Assembly: GCA_001873075.1 (NCBI GenBank)
Contig: MNYL01000084.1
Span: 1-9,658 of the forward strand
Origin: Fibrobacteres bacterium CG2_30_45_31
Lineage (GTDB): Bacteria; Fibrobacterota; Fibrobacteria; Fibrobacterales; Fibrobacteraceae
Reading direction: 5' to 3'
Length of the DNA: 9,658 bases
Numbering within the stretch: the stretch's first letter is position 1; each line of letters opens with the position of its first letter. The notes under the pieces are model-generated. The model was not told the origin of the DNA and searched no databases. It worked only from the letters and a program-made list of their open reading frames with translations. A program made the position numbers and the translations under genes. Shown here piece after piece: positions 1 through 5,929 of the stretch.

Positions 1-153
1 AAATTACTTTATGTGTCCTGTGATCCTGTGACGCAGGCAAGAGACTTTGCCATTTTGAAAACCGCAGGTTACCAAATTGTGGATGCACAAGGCTTTGGTT
101 TTTATCCTCAGACATCGCATTTTGAAATGTTTTTAGAACTGCAAAAGGGGTAG
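1..153 (+). CDS. TrmA/RlmD-family RNA (uracil-5-)-methyltransferase, C-terminal end only
   Basis: The frame is open from base 1 to a TAG at 151-153 and gives the last 50 residues of a protein whose start lies outside the window. The residues KLLYVSCDP near the start match the family's (V/I)SCNP motif, whose Cys (codon 19-21) is the nucleophile that attacks C6 of the target uracil. Near the end, GFGFYPQTSHFE matches the family's D-x-FPxTxHxE motif, whose Glu acts as the general base. These enzymes use S-adenosylmethionine to make 5-methyluridine in tRNA (TrmA) or 23S rRNA (RlmD/RlmC) in the cytoplasm. The fragment is too short to choose among the subfamilies or to see the N-terminal TRAM or Fe-S region, so no gene symbol is given. 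The family call is strong; the exact substrate is unknown. Confidence 0.88.
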   Translation, partial: KLLYVSCDPVTQARDFAILKTAGYQIVDAQGFGFYPQTSHFEMFLELQKG

Positions 154-167
154 TTTCTCTCCCTTTT
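143..167 (+). terminator. possible weak terminator hairpin after the methyltransferase gene
   Basis: AAAAGGG at 143-149 pairs with CCCTTTT at 161-167 around an 11-base loop that contains the TAG stop codon. The stem ends in TTTT, but no further T-run follows. With only three G:C pairs this is a marginal intrinsic terminator. Its position straddling the stop codon is the main reason to list it. Confidence 0.3.
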
Positions 168-208
168 CTCTGAAATTGACGGTGGCACTTTGCCATTGCA
201 CTCGGCTT

Positions 209-280
209 TTGCAACAGTCGTTATTCAAAATGGTGAAGCGCGTTCAACTCCAGTCTCATGATCGAGGTGCCAAAGGCATC
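209..280 (+). repeat. decayed copy of the interspersed repeat found intact at 2518-2761
   Basis: Bases 211-247 align with 2566-2603 at 33 of 38 columns with one gap. The match then resumes as 12 of 12 at 256-267 versus 2636-2647, and 8 of 8 at 273-280 versus 2665-2672. Weaker similarity (TTGCC..TTG) extends left to about 183. No terminal inverted repeat or open frame is left, so this is an eroded or partial copy in non-coding DNA. It lacks 24 bases (equivalent of 2619-2642) that in the intact copy lie between two direct ATCATGAT repeats, consistent with slippage deletion of half of the central hairpin. Alignment was done by eye. Confidence 0.65.
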
Positions 281-619
281 TATGAAGGATCAGAGTCACT
301 AAGTACGAAAGCCCCAGAGCTCGTGTTTCTAGTTTGGCCTCTTTAATATCATGGATACAAAGTGATTTTTGGAGGTACCCTATAGCCATTAGATCTTCTC
401 TGGTGTAAAATCTTGTTTACAGAAATAAGTGAATTTGAACTTGTGGAACCTGAATTTATGAGGATTTTTCAAGAACGTTCAAAAAGGGAGTCTCTTCTTT
501 TCACTCTAAAGAAATGAGTGAATCACTCTCCTTCGCTGATTTCGTTTTTTCTTCTTGGTTTTTATAAATTTATTAATAGGTTAGGTTTTTGACTTATCGA
601 TTTTTTATTCAGAGGTGTT
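281..619. other. non-coding stretch upstream of the exported-protein gene set
   Basis: No ORF with a plausible start and ribosome binding site is visible here. The longest open stretch I followed (386 to about 515, plus strand, ending in TGA) has no start codon before its middle, no recognisable protein similarity and no upstream ribosome binding site, so I do not call it a gene. The final 80 bases are T/A-rich, as expected of a promoter region for the gene at 620, but I cannot fix a -35/-10 pair with confidence; a TTGACT lies at about 590. A 7-base inverted repeat (TTCACTC at 500-506, GAGTGAA at 516-522) could form a small leader hairpin. Confidence 0.4.
404..421. promoter_or_regulatory. inverted repeat TGTAAA-N6-TTTACA, possible operator
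   Basis: TGTAAA (404-409) and TTTACA (416-421) are perfect inverted copies separated by 6 bases. The 18-base dyad has the geometry of a dimeric regulator site and lies 199 bases upstream of the ATG at 620. No second copy was noticed in the window and no regulator gene is present, so it may be chance in A/T-rich DNA. Confidence 0.2.
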
Positions 620-1132
620 ATGTTAAGAAAAATTTTAGTCCTTGCCATGCTCTCGATTTCACTCTCTTGTGCTGCCGGTTTAGCCGATAAGTCAAGTGCT
701 GTCGGTGGGTGGGTACAAGGTGGAAATCCAGGAGAAAAATTAGGCCTAGATTACAAGATGCGTCTTGATCCTATGGCGACTCTTGATATTTATGTCCATT
801 TTTATTTTAGTGATAATGATAATTCATTGGGGCTCTATCTCGGTTATTACTGGAATTATTATGACATTATTTCACTGCCAGCTGAGGCGGGACGTATGGG
901 TTTATACTGGGGACCTGCAGGGGGTGTCGGTTGGTGGGATGATGGTATTGCTATTCGTGCGGGTATCGTTGGCGGTTGGGAGTGGGAATTTCCTCAGGGA
1001 ATACCGCTTGAATTGTATGTAGAACTGAATCCCGTAGGGGAGTTACAGGTGTATACGGATGATCGGGATGATAACACGCATTGGAGACTTCCTGATTTTT
1101 ACCTCCGTTTAGGTCTTCGTTTCTGGTTCTAA
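620..1132 (+). CDS. small exported protein, putative outer-membrane beta-barrel
   Basis: The 170-residue product starts with a Sec signal peptide (Lys/Arg at residues 3-4, hydrophobic 5-16) and a likely signal-peptidase I site after AGLA (residue 22). A Cys at 17 lies in SLSC, which fits a lipobox poorly, so I favour ordinary cleavage. The mature part (~148 residues) is rich in Trp, Tyr and Gly, with alternating polar/apolar stretches such as LDIYVHFYF, LGLYLGYYW and IAIRAGIVGGWEWEF. It ends FYLRLGLRFWF, an aromatic C-terminal residue on an amphipathic strand like that of BamA-dependent outer-membrane barrels. Its size would suit an 8-strand barrel. AGAGGTG at 611-617 is the ribosome binding site, close to the ATG. 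It is the first gene of a four-gene set of exported proteins. I recognise no specific family; the barrel call is inference from composition and terminus. Confidence 0.72.
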   Translation: MLRKILVLAMLSISLSCAAGLADKSSAVGGWVQGGNPGEKLGLDYKMRLDPMATLDIYVHFYFSDNDNSLGLYLGYYWNYYDIISLPAEAGRMGLYWGPAGGVGWWDDGIAIRAGIVGGWEWEFPQGIPLELYVELNPVGELQVYTDDRDDNTHWRLPDFYLRLGLRFWF

Positions 1133-1155
1133 ACTGTTAAACAAAGGTCGAAAAA

Positions 1156-1611
1156 ATGAAGAAAAATCGTTGGATGATGTTACCGATAGCGTGCCTCGCC
1201 CTTGGTTTTTATGCATGCGGCGTGAGCGAATCTCCTTCAATTGTCTGTGGTAGTGACTGGATAAAAAGTAATGCCACAGTCATTGATACGGCGAGTACTT
1301 TTGCCATTTCGGATCCTTTAATTATTCAATTTCGCTATAACAAAAATTTTGATTTCTCGGAACTGGAATGGTCCATCTATGAGGGTACCCTCTCTCAGAA
1401 GGGACAGGAATTACGGACTCGAAAATCCAAAGTTTCTGAAAAAGAGGGATCTTACACCATCAAAGGTGTTGATGTTAGTGGTGGATATATGACCGCTCGA
1501 GAGATGCTGCATGCGAGCCAGCCGGGCTCTTTTGTGGTCGAGTTTCGTTCGCAAGGAAAAATACTTGCTTCAAAACAACTTCAGTTGATTCTTAATAGTG
1601 AAAAAAAATAA
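1156..1611 (+). CDS. predicted lipoprotein of unknown function (151 aa)
   Basis: The N-terminus MKKNRWMMLPIACLALGFYAC is a short positively charged, hydrophobic signal ending at Cys21. The -1 Ala fits lipidation, while Phe/Tyr at -3/-2 are atypical. A second Cys at 31 follows closely. The remaining ~120 residues have beta-rich character (for example PLIIQFRYNKNF, SYTIKGVDVSG, GSFVVEFRSQG, LASKQLQLIL), suggesting a single small beta-sandwich, but I recognise no family. AAAGGT about 7 bases upstream of ATG is a reasonable ribosome binding site. The gene starts 23 bases after the putative barrel gene and ends 9 bases before the next lipoprotein, so co-transcription is likely. Probably anchored in the outer membrane facing the periplasm, by inference from the signal. 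Confidence 0.78.
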   Translation: MKKNRWMMLPIACLALGFYACGVSESPSIVCGSDWIKSNATVIDTASTFAISDPLIIQFRYNKNFDFSELEWSIYEGTLSQKGQELRTRKSKVSEKEGSYTIKGVDVSGGYMTAREMLHASQPGSFVVEFRSQGKILASKQLQLILNSEKK

Positions 1612-1620
1612 ATAGGCCTT

Positions 1621-2517
1621 ATGTTCAAAAAGTATCTTCCGTTTGTCTTTGCTCCTTTTCTTTTATCCTGCACTCCTTCTGAGGATGAAGTAAATTACCA
1701 TTTAAATTCGCCCGTGTCCGTTGAGGTATACACAGAAGGTGTGTACGCGACAATCGATTTGAAAGGGGTGGAACAAGTGGGTACAATGGCTGCTGCTTAT
1801 TTTAATTTATCATACGCAAGCGCTGGAGATACTCTGCATCTCAACAGAAAATTTGAAATCGATAAATCGAGGGGATACCTTAAAAATTCTTTCCCTTCGG
1901 AGCTTCAATGGCGTCTACCGGAAGTTTCGGTAACGGCAGTGGGGCAAAGGGTTCTTTCTGCGGATGGTTTCCAACATTTTGATTCTCTCCTCTATCGCAT
2001 TCCGATGCCAGAACGCTGGCGGAAACAGCTTTTGAATCCAGAGTATGTGAAACATCTGGAACGTCAAGAGAAGCATCGTTGGGAAATGAGCCATATGTTG
2101 ACAGGCTCGGTTCCCACTAAGGCAAACATTACGGAACTTCTCAAAAGCCGTGGACGTTTAAATTTTGCCTTGATTAAGATTGATTCTGTGGTCACAGATG
2201 GGTACCACAATATTGATTCTCGTAAATGCTTAGGCTATACGATTTATCTCAATGAGGCTGAAAGTTTCCCCTATTATATTTGGGAACAGTACGTCAATAG
2301 TAAAATTGGCACCGAGAAATTCCAGGCATATTACCAGGGTCTCAAAGGGGATTACCGCACGGAGTTTTGGGTGACTTTGGACCCCACTACAGGTATCCCC
2401 TGTCAGGAACGTGAAGTGAAATTGGGGACAAACACCATGGTGAATCCTGTTACAGGGGACTCCGCAACCTTTACAAGTAATGTGACTTTAGAACGCCTCT
2501 ATACGGTGGTAAAATGA
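1621..2517 (+). CDS. predicted lipoprotein of unknown function (298 aa)
   Basis: MFKKYLPFVFAPFLLSC is a clear lipoprotein signal with lipobox LLSC and lipidated Cys17, followed by an acidic tether (TPSEDE). The mature protein has an N-terminal beta-rich portion (VSVEVYTEGVYATIDLKG), a charged helical middle at about residues 126-160 containing RWRKQLLNPEYVKHLERQEKHRWEM, and a C-terminal beta-rich part with VTLDPTTGIPCQEREVKLG. That last phrase resembles strands seen in periplasmic beta-fold lipoproteins, but I cannot assign a family. The ribosome binding site is weak (TAGG just before the ATG) and the gap to the previous stop is 9 bases, suggesting translational coupling. Its TGA overlaps the next ATG as ATGA, so expression of the next gene probably depends on it. 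Confidence 0.8.
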   Translation: MFKKYLPFVFAPFLLSCTPSEDEVNYHLNSPVSVEVYTEGVYATIDLKGVEQVGTMAAAYFNLSYASAGDTLHLNRKFEIDKSRGYLKNSFPSELQWRLPEVSVTAVGQRVLSADGFQHFDSLLYRIPMPERWRKQLLNPEYVKHLERQEKHRWEMSHMLTGSVPTKANITELLKSRGRLNFALIKIDSVVTDGYHNIDSRKCLGYTIYLNEAESFPYYIWEQYVNSKIGTEKFQAYYQGLKGDYRTEFWVTLDPTTGIPCQEREVKLGTNTMVNPVTGDSATFTSNVTLERLYTVVK

Positions 2518-3194
2518 AGGGCACGTCTAAAAATTCATTCACGGCCAAAATTGCCTTGATACTTCGCAATAGTGCGTTGTTCAAAGTGGTGAAGAGCGTT
2601 CAAGCCGAGTATCATGATAGCGAACTCGTTCGCTATCATGATCGAGGCACCGAAGCGGATGCCGAAGGCATCAATATCATCAATATTCGCCACTTCTCAC
2701 GCCTGCTCTTGCTTGATCAATTCGATTTTGTCTCTCGCAAACCAATTTTTAGACGTGCCCTGAGCTGTAAATGGTGGTTGCTGCTTCCGTTCGCTTTTTT
2801 GATGGGTTGCGGAGGGACGCCATCTGCTCAGCAGACGATGGTAGAAGATCGCGCCCTTGTCTACAAGGATACCTACCAGGCCTATATTGAGGCCGAGAAT
2901 AAATATTTGAATTTGCTTTTCAATTTGGAACGAATGCCAGAGGAACCGGAATTGTGGGTCATGAAGCGTGACCAGATGAAAGAATTAACACAATTGCGCG
3001 CATTGATGCTGCAATCTCGCGGGGAATTGGATGAATCCATTCAGGATTGGGAACGTTATCTTCAAGAGTTGGAGGCGACAGTCGCTCAACAAAACGCGCC
3101 GAAGCGTCGTACCAATTTCCGTAACGAAGATGATATGCGCACTTCTCCTGGTCAATTGTTGCCTAATGAGGCTTCAAAGATCAAGAAAAAATAG
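2514..3194 (+). CDS. lipoprotein gene interrupted in frame by a repeat element near its start (226 aa as read)
   Basis: Read from the ATG at 2514, which overlaps the upstream stop as ATGA, the protein has 226 residues. Residues 2-83 are encoded mostly by an inverted-repeat element. Only after it comes a typical lipoprotein signal: KWWLLLPFAFLMGC at residues 86-99, with lipobox LMGC and Cys99 at 2808-2810. The mature part is ~127 residues, strongly helical and charged (DTYQAYIEAENKYLNLLF, LRALMLQSRGELDESIQDWERYL), likely a coiled coil, ending in a basic tail SKIKKK. Deleting 2518-2763 joins ATGA to GCTGTAAATGG and yields MSCKWWLLLPFAFLMGC, a normal signal, so the ancestral gene probably began at the same ATG. 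Whether the present protein is still exported is doubtful unless an internal start is used (TTG at 2778 is in frame). It could be a living gene with an extended N-terminus or a functionally damaged one. No enzymatic family is recognised. Confidence 0.7.
   Translation: MKGTSKNSFTAKIALILRNSALFKVVKSVQAEYHDSELVRYHDRGTEADAEGINIINIRHFSRLLLLDQFDFVSRKPIFRRALSCKWWLLLPFAFLMGCGGTPSAQQTMVEDRALVYKDTYQAYIEAENKYLNLLFNLERMPEEPELWVMKRDQMKELTQLRALMLQSRGELDESIQDWERYLQELEATVAQQNAPKRRTNFRNEDDMRTSPGQLLPNEASKIKKK
2518..2761. mobile_element. inverted-repeat (MITE-like) element inserted in frame in a lipoprotein gene
   Basis: The ends are perfect 18-base inverted repeats: AGGGCACGTCTAAAAATT at 2518-2535 and its exact reverse complement at 2744-2761. 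The triplet TGA lies at 2515-2517 and again at 2761-2763, compatible with a short target duplication (the right TGA overlaps the last TIR base, so the exact edge is uncertain by one base). Inside, further arm segments match in inverted orientation: CAAAATTGCCTTGAT near 2546-2560 versus the complement of 2719-2733, AAGTGGTGAA near 2584 versus the complement around 2688-2697, and a perfect 15-base pair at 2611-2642. The whole element could therefore fold as one long imperfect hairpin. It encodes no transposase. It has no stop in the host gene's frame and, with the duplicated TGA, adds 82 codons. A decayed relative lies at about 209-280. Confidence 0.75.
2611..2642. repeat. perfect 15-base inverted repeat at the centre of the inserted element
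   Basis: ATCATGATAGCGAAC at 2611-2625 and its exact reverse complement at 2628-2642 are separated by two bases (TC). Both arms begin or end with ATCATGAT, itself palindromic, so the same 8 bases are also a direct repeat (2611-2618 and 2635-2642) 24 bases apart. As RNA it would be a strong hairpin within the translated part of the lipoprotein gene, encoding YHDSELVRYHD. A second small stem, GATGCC-GAA-GGCATC at 2658-2672, follows. Confidence 0.85.
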
Positions 3195-3202
3195 ATTGAA
3201 AA

Positions 3203-4435
3203 TTATCCGAATATTTTGACGACGCGTTCAAGCCCTTGCACGAGTCGGTCGATTTCCCACGGCATGGAGTAGGCTCCAAAACTCGCACGTATTGTTGCAG
3301 GCACGTGGAATCTATCCATGACAGGTTGGGCACAATGATGCCCACTGCGTACGGCAATATTTTCTTCATCGAGAATCATTGCGGCATCATGGGGATGGGC
3401 TGCATCCAGAGTAAAACTCAACAAAGCCCCTCTTTTTGCGGGCGTCCCTAAAATGTGTAACCCTTCCACTTGCTCAAGTTGTTTCAACGCATAATCGAGC
3501 ATTTCCATTTCGTGCTGACGAATTTCTTGGATACCAATTTGCTGAATCCAATTCAAAGCGGCACCGAGTCCAATCACTTCTGCAATAGGCGGAGTCCCTG
3601 CCTCGAAACGCGCTGGAGGAGCCGCATAAGTGGTGTGGTGGAACGTGACCTTTTGAATCATCTCTCCGCCGCCATGCCAAGGAGGCATCGCATCAAGAAT
3701 TGCATATTTTGCATATAAGCAGCCAATGCCTGTGGGACCGTACATCTTGTGACCAGAAAAAGCGAGAAAATCGCAATCAAGGGCTTGTACATCCATTTTC
3801 AGGTGAGGGGCGCTTTGTGCCGCATCAATGAGAATTTTTGTTTCTGGGGAAAGTTCTCTTACGGTGCGAATAATTTCCGCAATAGGATTTTCTGTGCCGA
3901 TACTATTGCTGATGTGGGTGATCGCAAGCATCTTCGTAATTCCCGGTTTCAGCAAACGAGGAATTTCAGAAAGAATTAAATCTCCATTATCATCCACAGG
4001 AATCACTTGAATCGTCGCCCCGCGTTCTTCTGCAATCAATTGCCAGGGGACTATATTTGCGTGATGTTCTAGCGCGCTGATAAGAATCTCATCGCCTGGT
4101 TTGAAAAATTTGCGGCCATAACTCCAAGCGACTAAATTGATACTTTCTGTGGTGCCGCGAGTGAACACAATTTCATTTTCGCTAGCGGCGTTCAAAAATT
4201 TGGCCACATTTCTACGGGTGGCTTCGTACGCTTGGGTTGTCTGTTCACTGAGCCTATAGACACCGCGTTTCACAGAACTATAATGTTCGCGATAAAATTT
4301 ATTCATCGCATCAATCATGCATTCTGGTTTTTGTGTAGTGGCAGTGCTATCTAAAAAGGCAAGCGGCTTGTCACCACTCGAATTGCGGACGAGTACAGGA
4401 AATTGGGCGCGAATAGAATCAACAGGATAAGGCAT
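3203..4435 (-). CDS. sufS: cysteine desulfurase SufS (class V aminotransferase fold)
   Basis: The 410-residue product is the usual length of SufS (E. coli ~406). It removes sulfur from L-cysteine, giving L-alanine and a persulfide that feeds Fe-S cluster assembly in the cytoplasm. Visible landmarks are the N-terminus VDSIRAQFPVL; the His pair in LEHHAN (124-125); Asp204 and Gln207 in ILIDAAQSAPH, which contact the PLP ring; the PLP-binding Lys230 in FSGHKMYGPTG; and the catalytic Cys368 in RSGHHCAQP. RSGHHCAQP is characteristic of SufS rather than NifS/IscS. The start MPYPVDSIRAQFP aligns with the family start and leaves no Shine-Dalgarno; a TATAAT lies only 6 bases upstream. No SufE, SufU, SufBCD or Isc gene is in the window, so its sulfur acceptor must be encoded elsewhere. 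It is convergent with the lipoprotein set, 8 bases apart, and divergent from the FISUMP gene. Confidence 0.95.
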   Translation of the reverse strand: MPYPVDSIRAQFPVLVRNSSGDKPLAFLDSTATTQKPECMIDAMNKFYREHYSSVKRGVYRLSEQTTQAYEATRRNVAKFLNAASENEIVFTRGTTESINLVAWSYGRKFFKPGDEILISALEHHANIVPWQLIAEERGATIQVIPVDDNGDLILSEIPRLLKPGITKMLAITHISNSIGTENPIAEIIRTVRELSPETKILIDAAQSAPHLKMDVQALDCDFLAFSGHKMYGPTGIGCLYAKYAILDAMPPWHGGGEMIQKVTFHHTTYAAPPARFEAGTPPIAEVIGLGAALNWIQQIGIQEIRQHEMEMLDYALKQLEQVEGLHILGTPAKRGALLSFTLDAAHPHDAAMILDEENIAVRSGHHCAQPVMDRFHVPATIRASFGAYSMPWEIDRLVQGLERVVKIFG

Positions 4436-4441
4436 GGCTTT

Positions 4442-4447
4442 ATTATA
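4442..4447 (-). promoter_or_regulatory. candidate -10 box for sufS, implying a leaderless mRNA
   Basis: On the minus strand a perfect TATAAT is followed by AAAGCC and then the sufS ATG. With usual spacing transcription would begin at or within a base or two of the A of the ATG. No convincing -35 is seen 16-18 bases upstream (CCATAC region). No ribosome binding site exists between it and the start, which is consistent with leaderless translation but also with chance. Confidence 0.35.
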
Positions 4448-4517
4448 GCAAATTGAAGCGGGCTGTATGGGCTTAAATTTCTACATTGATAGGTGAAAAA
4501 TAAGAAGGATCGTATTC

Positions 4518-5915
4518 ATGAAAAGAACGTTGTTTATTTTTTCCTTATGTTTGACTTCGGGTGTTTTTGCAGAAGGTTCGCTTCGCGAGGCTATTGATAA
4601 TGGTGATTTTGTAACTGCTCAAAAAATGGTTAAAAATGGGGAAGCGGAAGAAATTTACTGCGGAACTATTTCCGCAAAAAATGCAGTGGATATCTATGGC
4701 AAAATTTTTAAGGCCGCCCCGGAAGCCTCTTTTGAAGCCTGCCCCTCTCAGTTTTCTTTTGGATATGCAAATAAAATTTGTGCCGATGCAAAACAGGCCA
4801 CTACCTGTATGAATGTGCTTCACTTTTTACAGAAAGAGGGTATGGCTGGCAATCTTATAGGAATTCAGGCTTTTGACGCGGCGGCCAAAATCGCACTTAA
4901 AAATAAAGCTTATTTGAAGCCTATTTCTGTGAAAGTAGATACTGTGGTATGGCAAGATTGTAAAAAAAGTGAACAAAAAAAATGTCTCGATTCTTGCAGG
5001 GAATGGGCTCAGTTACGTTTAGAAGATGCCTCTATAGATTCAACGACTCGATTGCAGGTAGAAGCTCAAAAGGCTCAGTGTGAAATCAAACCTGCAAAGC
5101 AAGTAGCAAAAAAAATTACAGTGAAAAAGCCTTCAGATTTTCAAGCCGAATTAGAGCGTGTTGCGCTTGAAGGATACTGGAAAAGTCCTATGAGCATTTC
5201 GACTCAATGGCTCACGACTTTAATAGATCTTCACAAAATCAAAGGTATTGCGGATTCTTCTTTGCCGGACTTGAAGTATGTGAAATCGTGGGCTACGAAA
5301 AATGCAGTGGCGCATACGCCAGTGCCGGGTGGCGAATTATTCCGTTTTTGCGCTGCCTGGAATGATTCGGTGAATGCAATTTTAGATTCTGTTGGTATTT
5401 CCGCGCGGTGCCCTGTTTTTGGCAAGCTCGAAGATTCCCGAGATGGTAAGGTATACAGGACCAAAGAAATTGCAGGAAAAAATTGGATGGTGCAGAATCT
5501 GGATTTTGAACTACCCGAAAGTTCCGATTGTTATGATCGCGATTTGGATAAATGCAAAACTTATGGACGTTTGTACACGTGGGAGGCCGCTCAAGTGGCT
5601 TGCCCCGAGAGTTGGCACCTTGCGACGGATGCGGAATGGACTTTACTTGAAAACGAAGCGGGTGGTGCATCTCTTGCTGCGACCAAACTCCGCGCGAATG
5701 GATCGGATGACTTTGCTTTTTCTGCGACTTTTGGGGGTTACTTTAACCAGAATCGCATTTTCACAATTGTAGGTGAGGGCGCTTATTTTTGGACAGAAGT
5801 GAAAGATGATGACAAGCGTTCCTTTGCGAAATCCATGTTCAGTGATGGGGAGAGTGTGGATCGAATTTCGGTAGATAAGAATTTCGGCCTTTCTGTGCGT
5901 TGTGTTCAAAACTAG
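4518..5915 (+). CDS. exported FISUMP-domain protein
   Basis: The 465-residue product begins with a Sec signal (MKRTLFIFSLCLTSGVFA, likely cut after Ala18). Residues 21-300 form a helical, Cys-containing region of unknown kind; the first part (SLREAIDNGDFVTAQKMVKNG) reads like the start of an ankyrin-type helix pair, but no repeat series follows. A basic segment KPAKQVAKKITVKKP at 191-205 looks like a linker. Residues ~306-463 are the FISUMP domain: DSRDGKVYRTKEIAGKNWMVQNLDF, the YGRLYTWEAA segment, ACPESWHLATDAEW, a GGYF core, FWTEVKDDD and a final SVRCVQN. The paired Cys residues (338/346, 361/462) probably form disulfides. FISUMP proteins are surface or secreted proteins best known from Fibrobacter; their biochemical role is not established. 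AGAAGGA at 4503-4509 is a good ribosome binding site. The next gene follows after 14 bases. Confidence 0.88.
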   Translation: MKRTLFIFSLCLTSGVFAEGSLREAIDNGDFVTAQKMVKNGEAEEIYCGTISAKNAVDIYGKIFKAAPEASFEACPSQFSFGYANKICADAKQATTCMNVLHFLQKEGMAGNLIGIQAFDAAAKIALKNKAYLKPISVKVDTVVWQDCKKSEQKKCLDSCREWAQLRLEDASIDSTTRLQVEAQKAQCEIKPAKQVAKKITVKKPSDFQAELERVALEGYWKSPMSISTQWLTTLIDLHKIKGIADSSLPDLKYVKSWATKNAVAHTPVPGGELFRFCAAWNDSVNAILDSVGISARCPVFGKLEDSRDGKVYRTKEIAGKNWMVQNLDFELPESSDCYDRDLDKCKTYGRLYTWEAAQVACPESWHLATDAEWTLLENEAGGASLAATKLRANGSDDFAFSATFGGYFNQNRIFTIVGEGAYFWTEVKDDDKRSFAKSMFSDGESVDRISVDKNFGLSVRCVQN

Positions 5916-5929
5916 ATGTTGGATTTGTG

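Noticed and set aside
386..515. Short open stretch in the intergenic region, possible gene remnant
   Set aside because: There is no early start codon, no ribosome binding site and no recognisable similarity; open frames of this length are expected by chance.
765..1022. 85-residue ORF inside the barrel-protein gene
   Set aside because: It is a frame shadow; the enclosing frame has a signal peptide, ribosome binding site and barrel-like terminus.
2771..2773. ATG just after the inserted element as a fresh start for the lipoprotein
   Set aside because: It is out of frame with the signal peptide and mature protein (reads MVVAASVRFFDG), so it cannot restore the lipoprotein.
3236..4010. Several plus-strand ORFs of 60-82 residues opposite sufS
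   Set aside because: All are antisense shadows of a well-conserved enzyme gene with intact catalytic residues.
5900..5929. TTG start for epmA overlapping the FISUMP gene
   Set aside because: The ten extra residues (MCSKLDVGFV) have no counterpart in EpmA, there is no ribosome binding site, and ATG 5930 directly precedes the family-like N-terminus.
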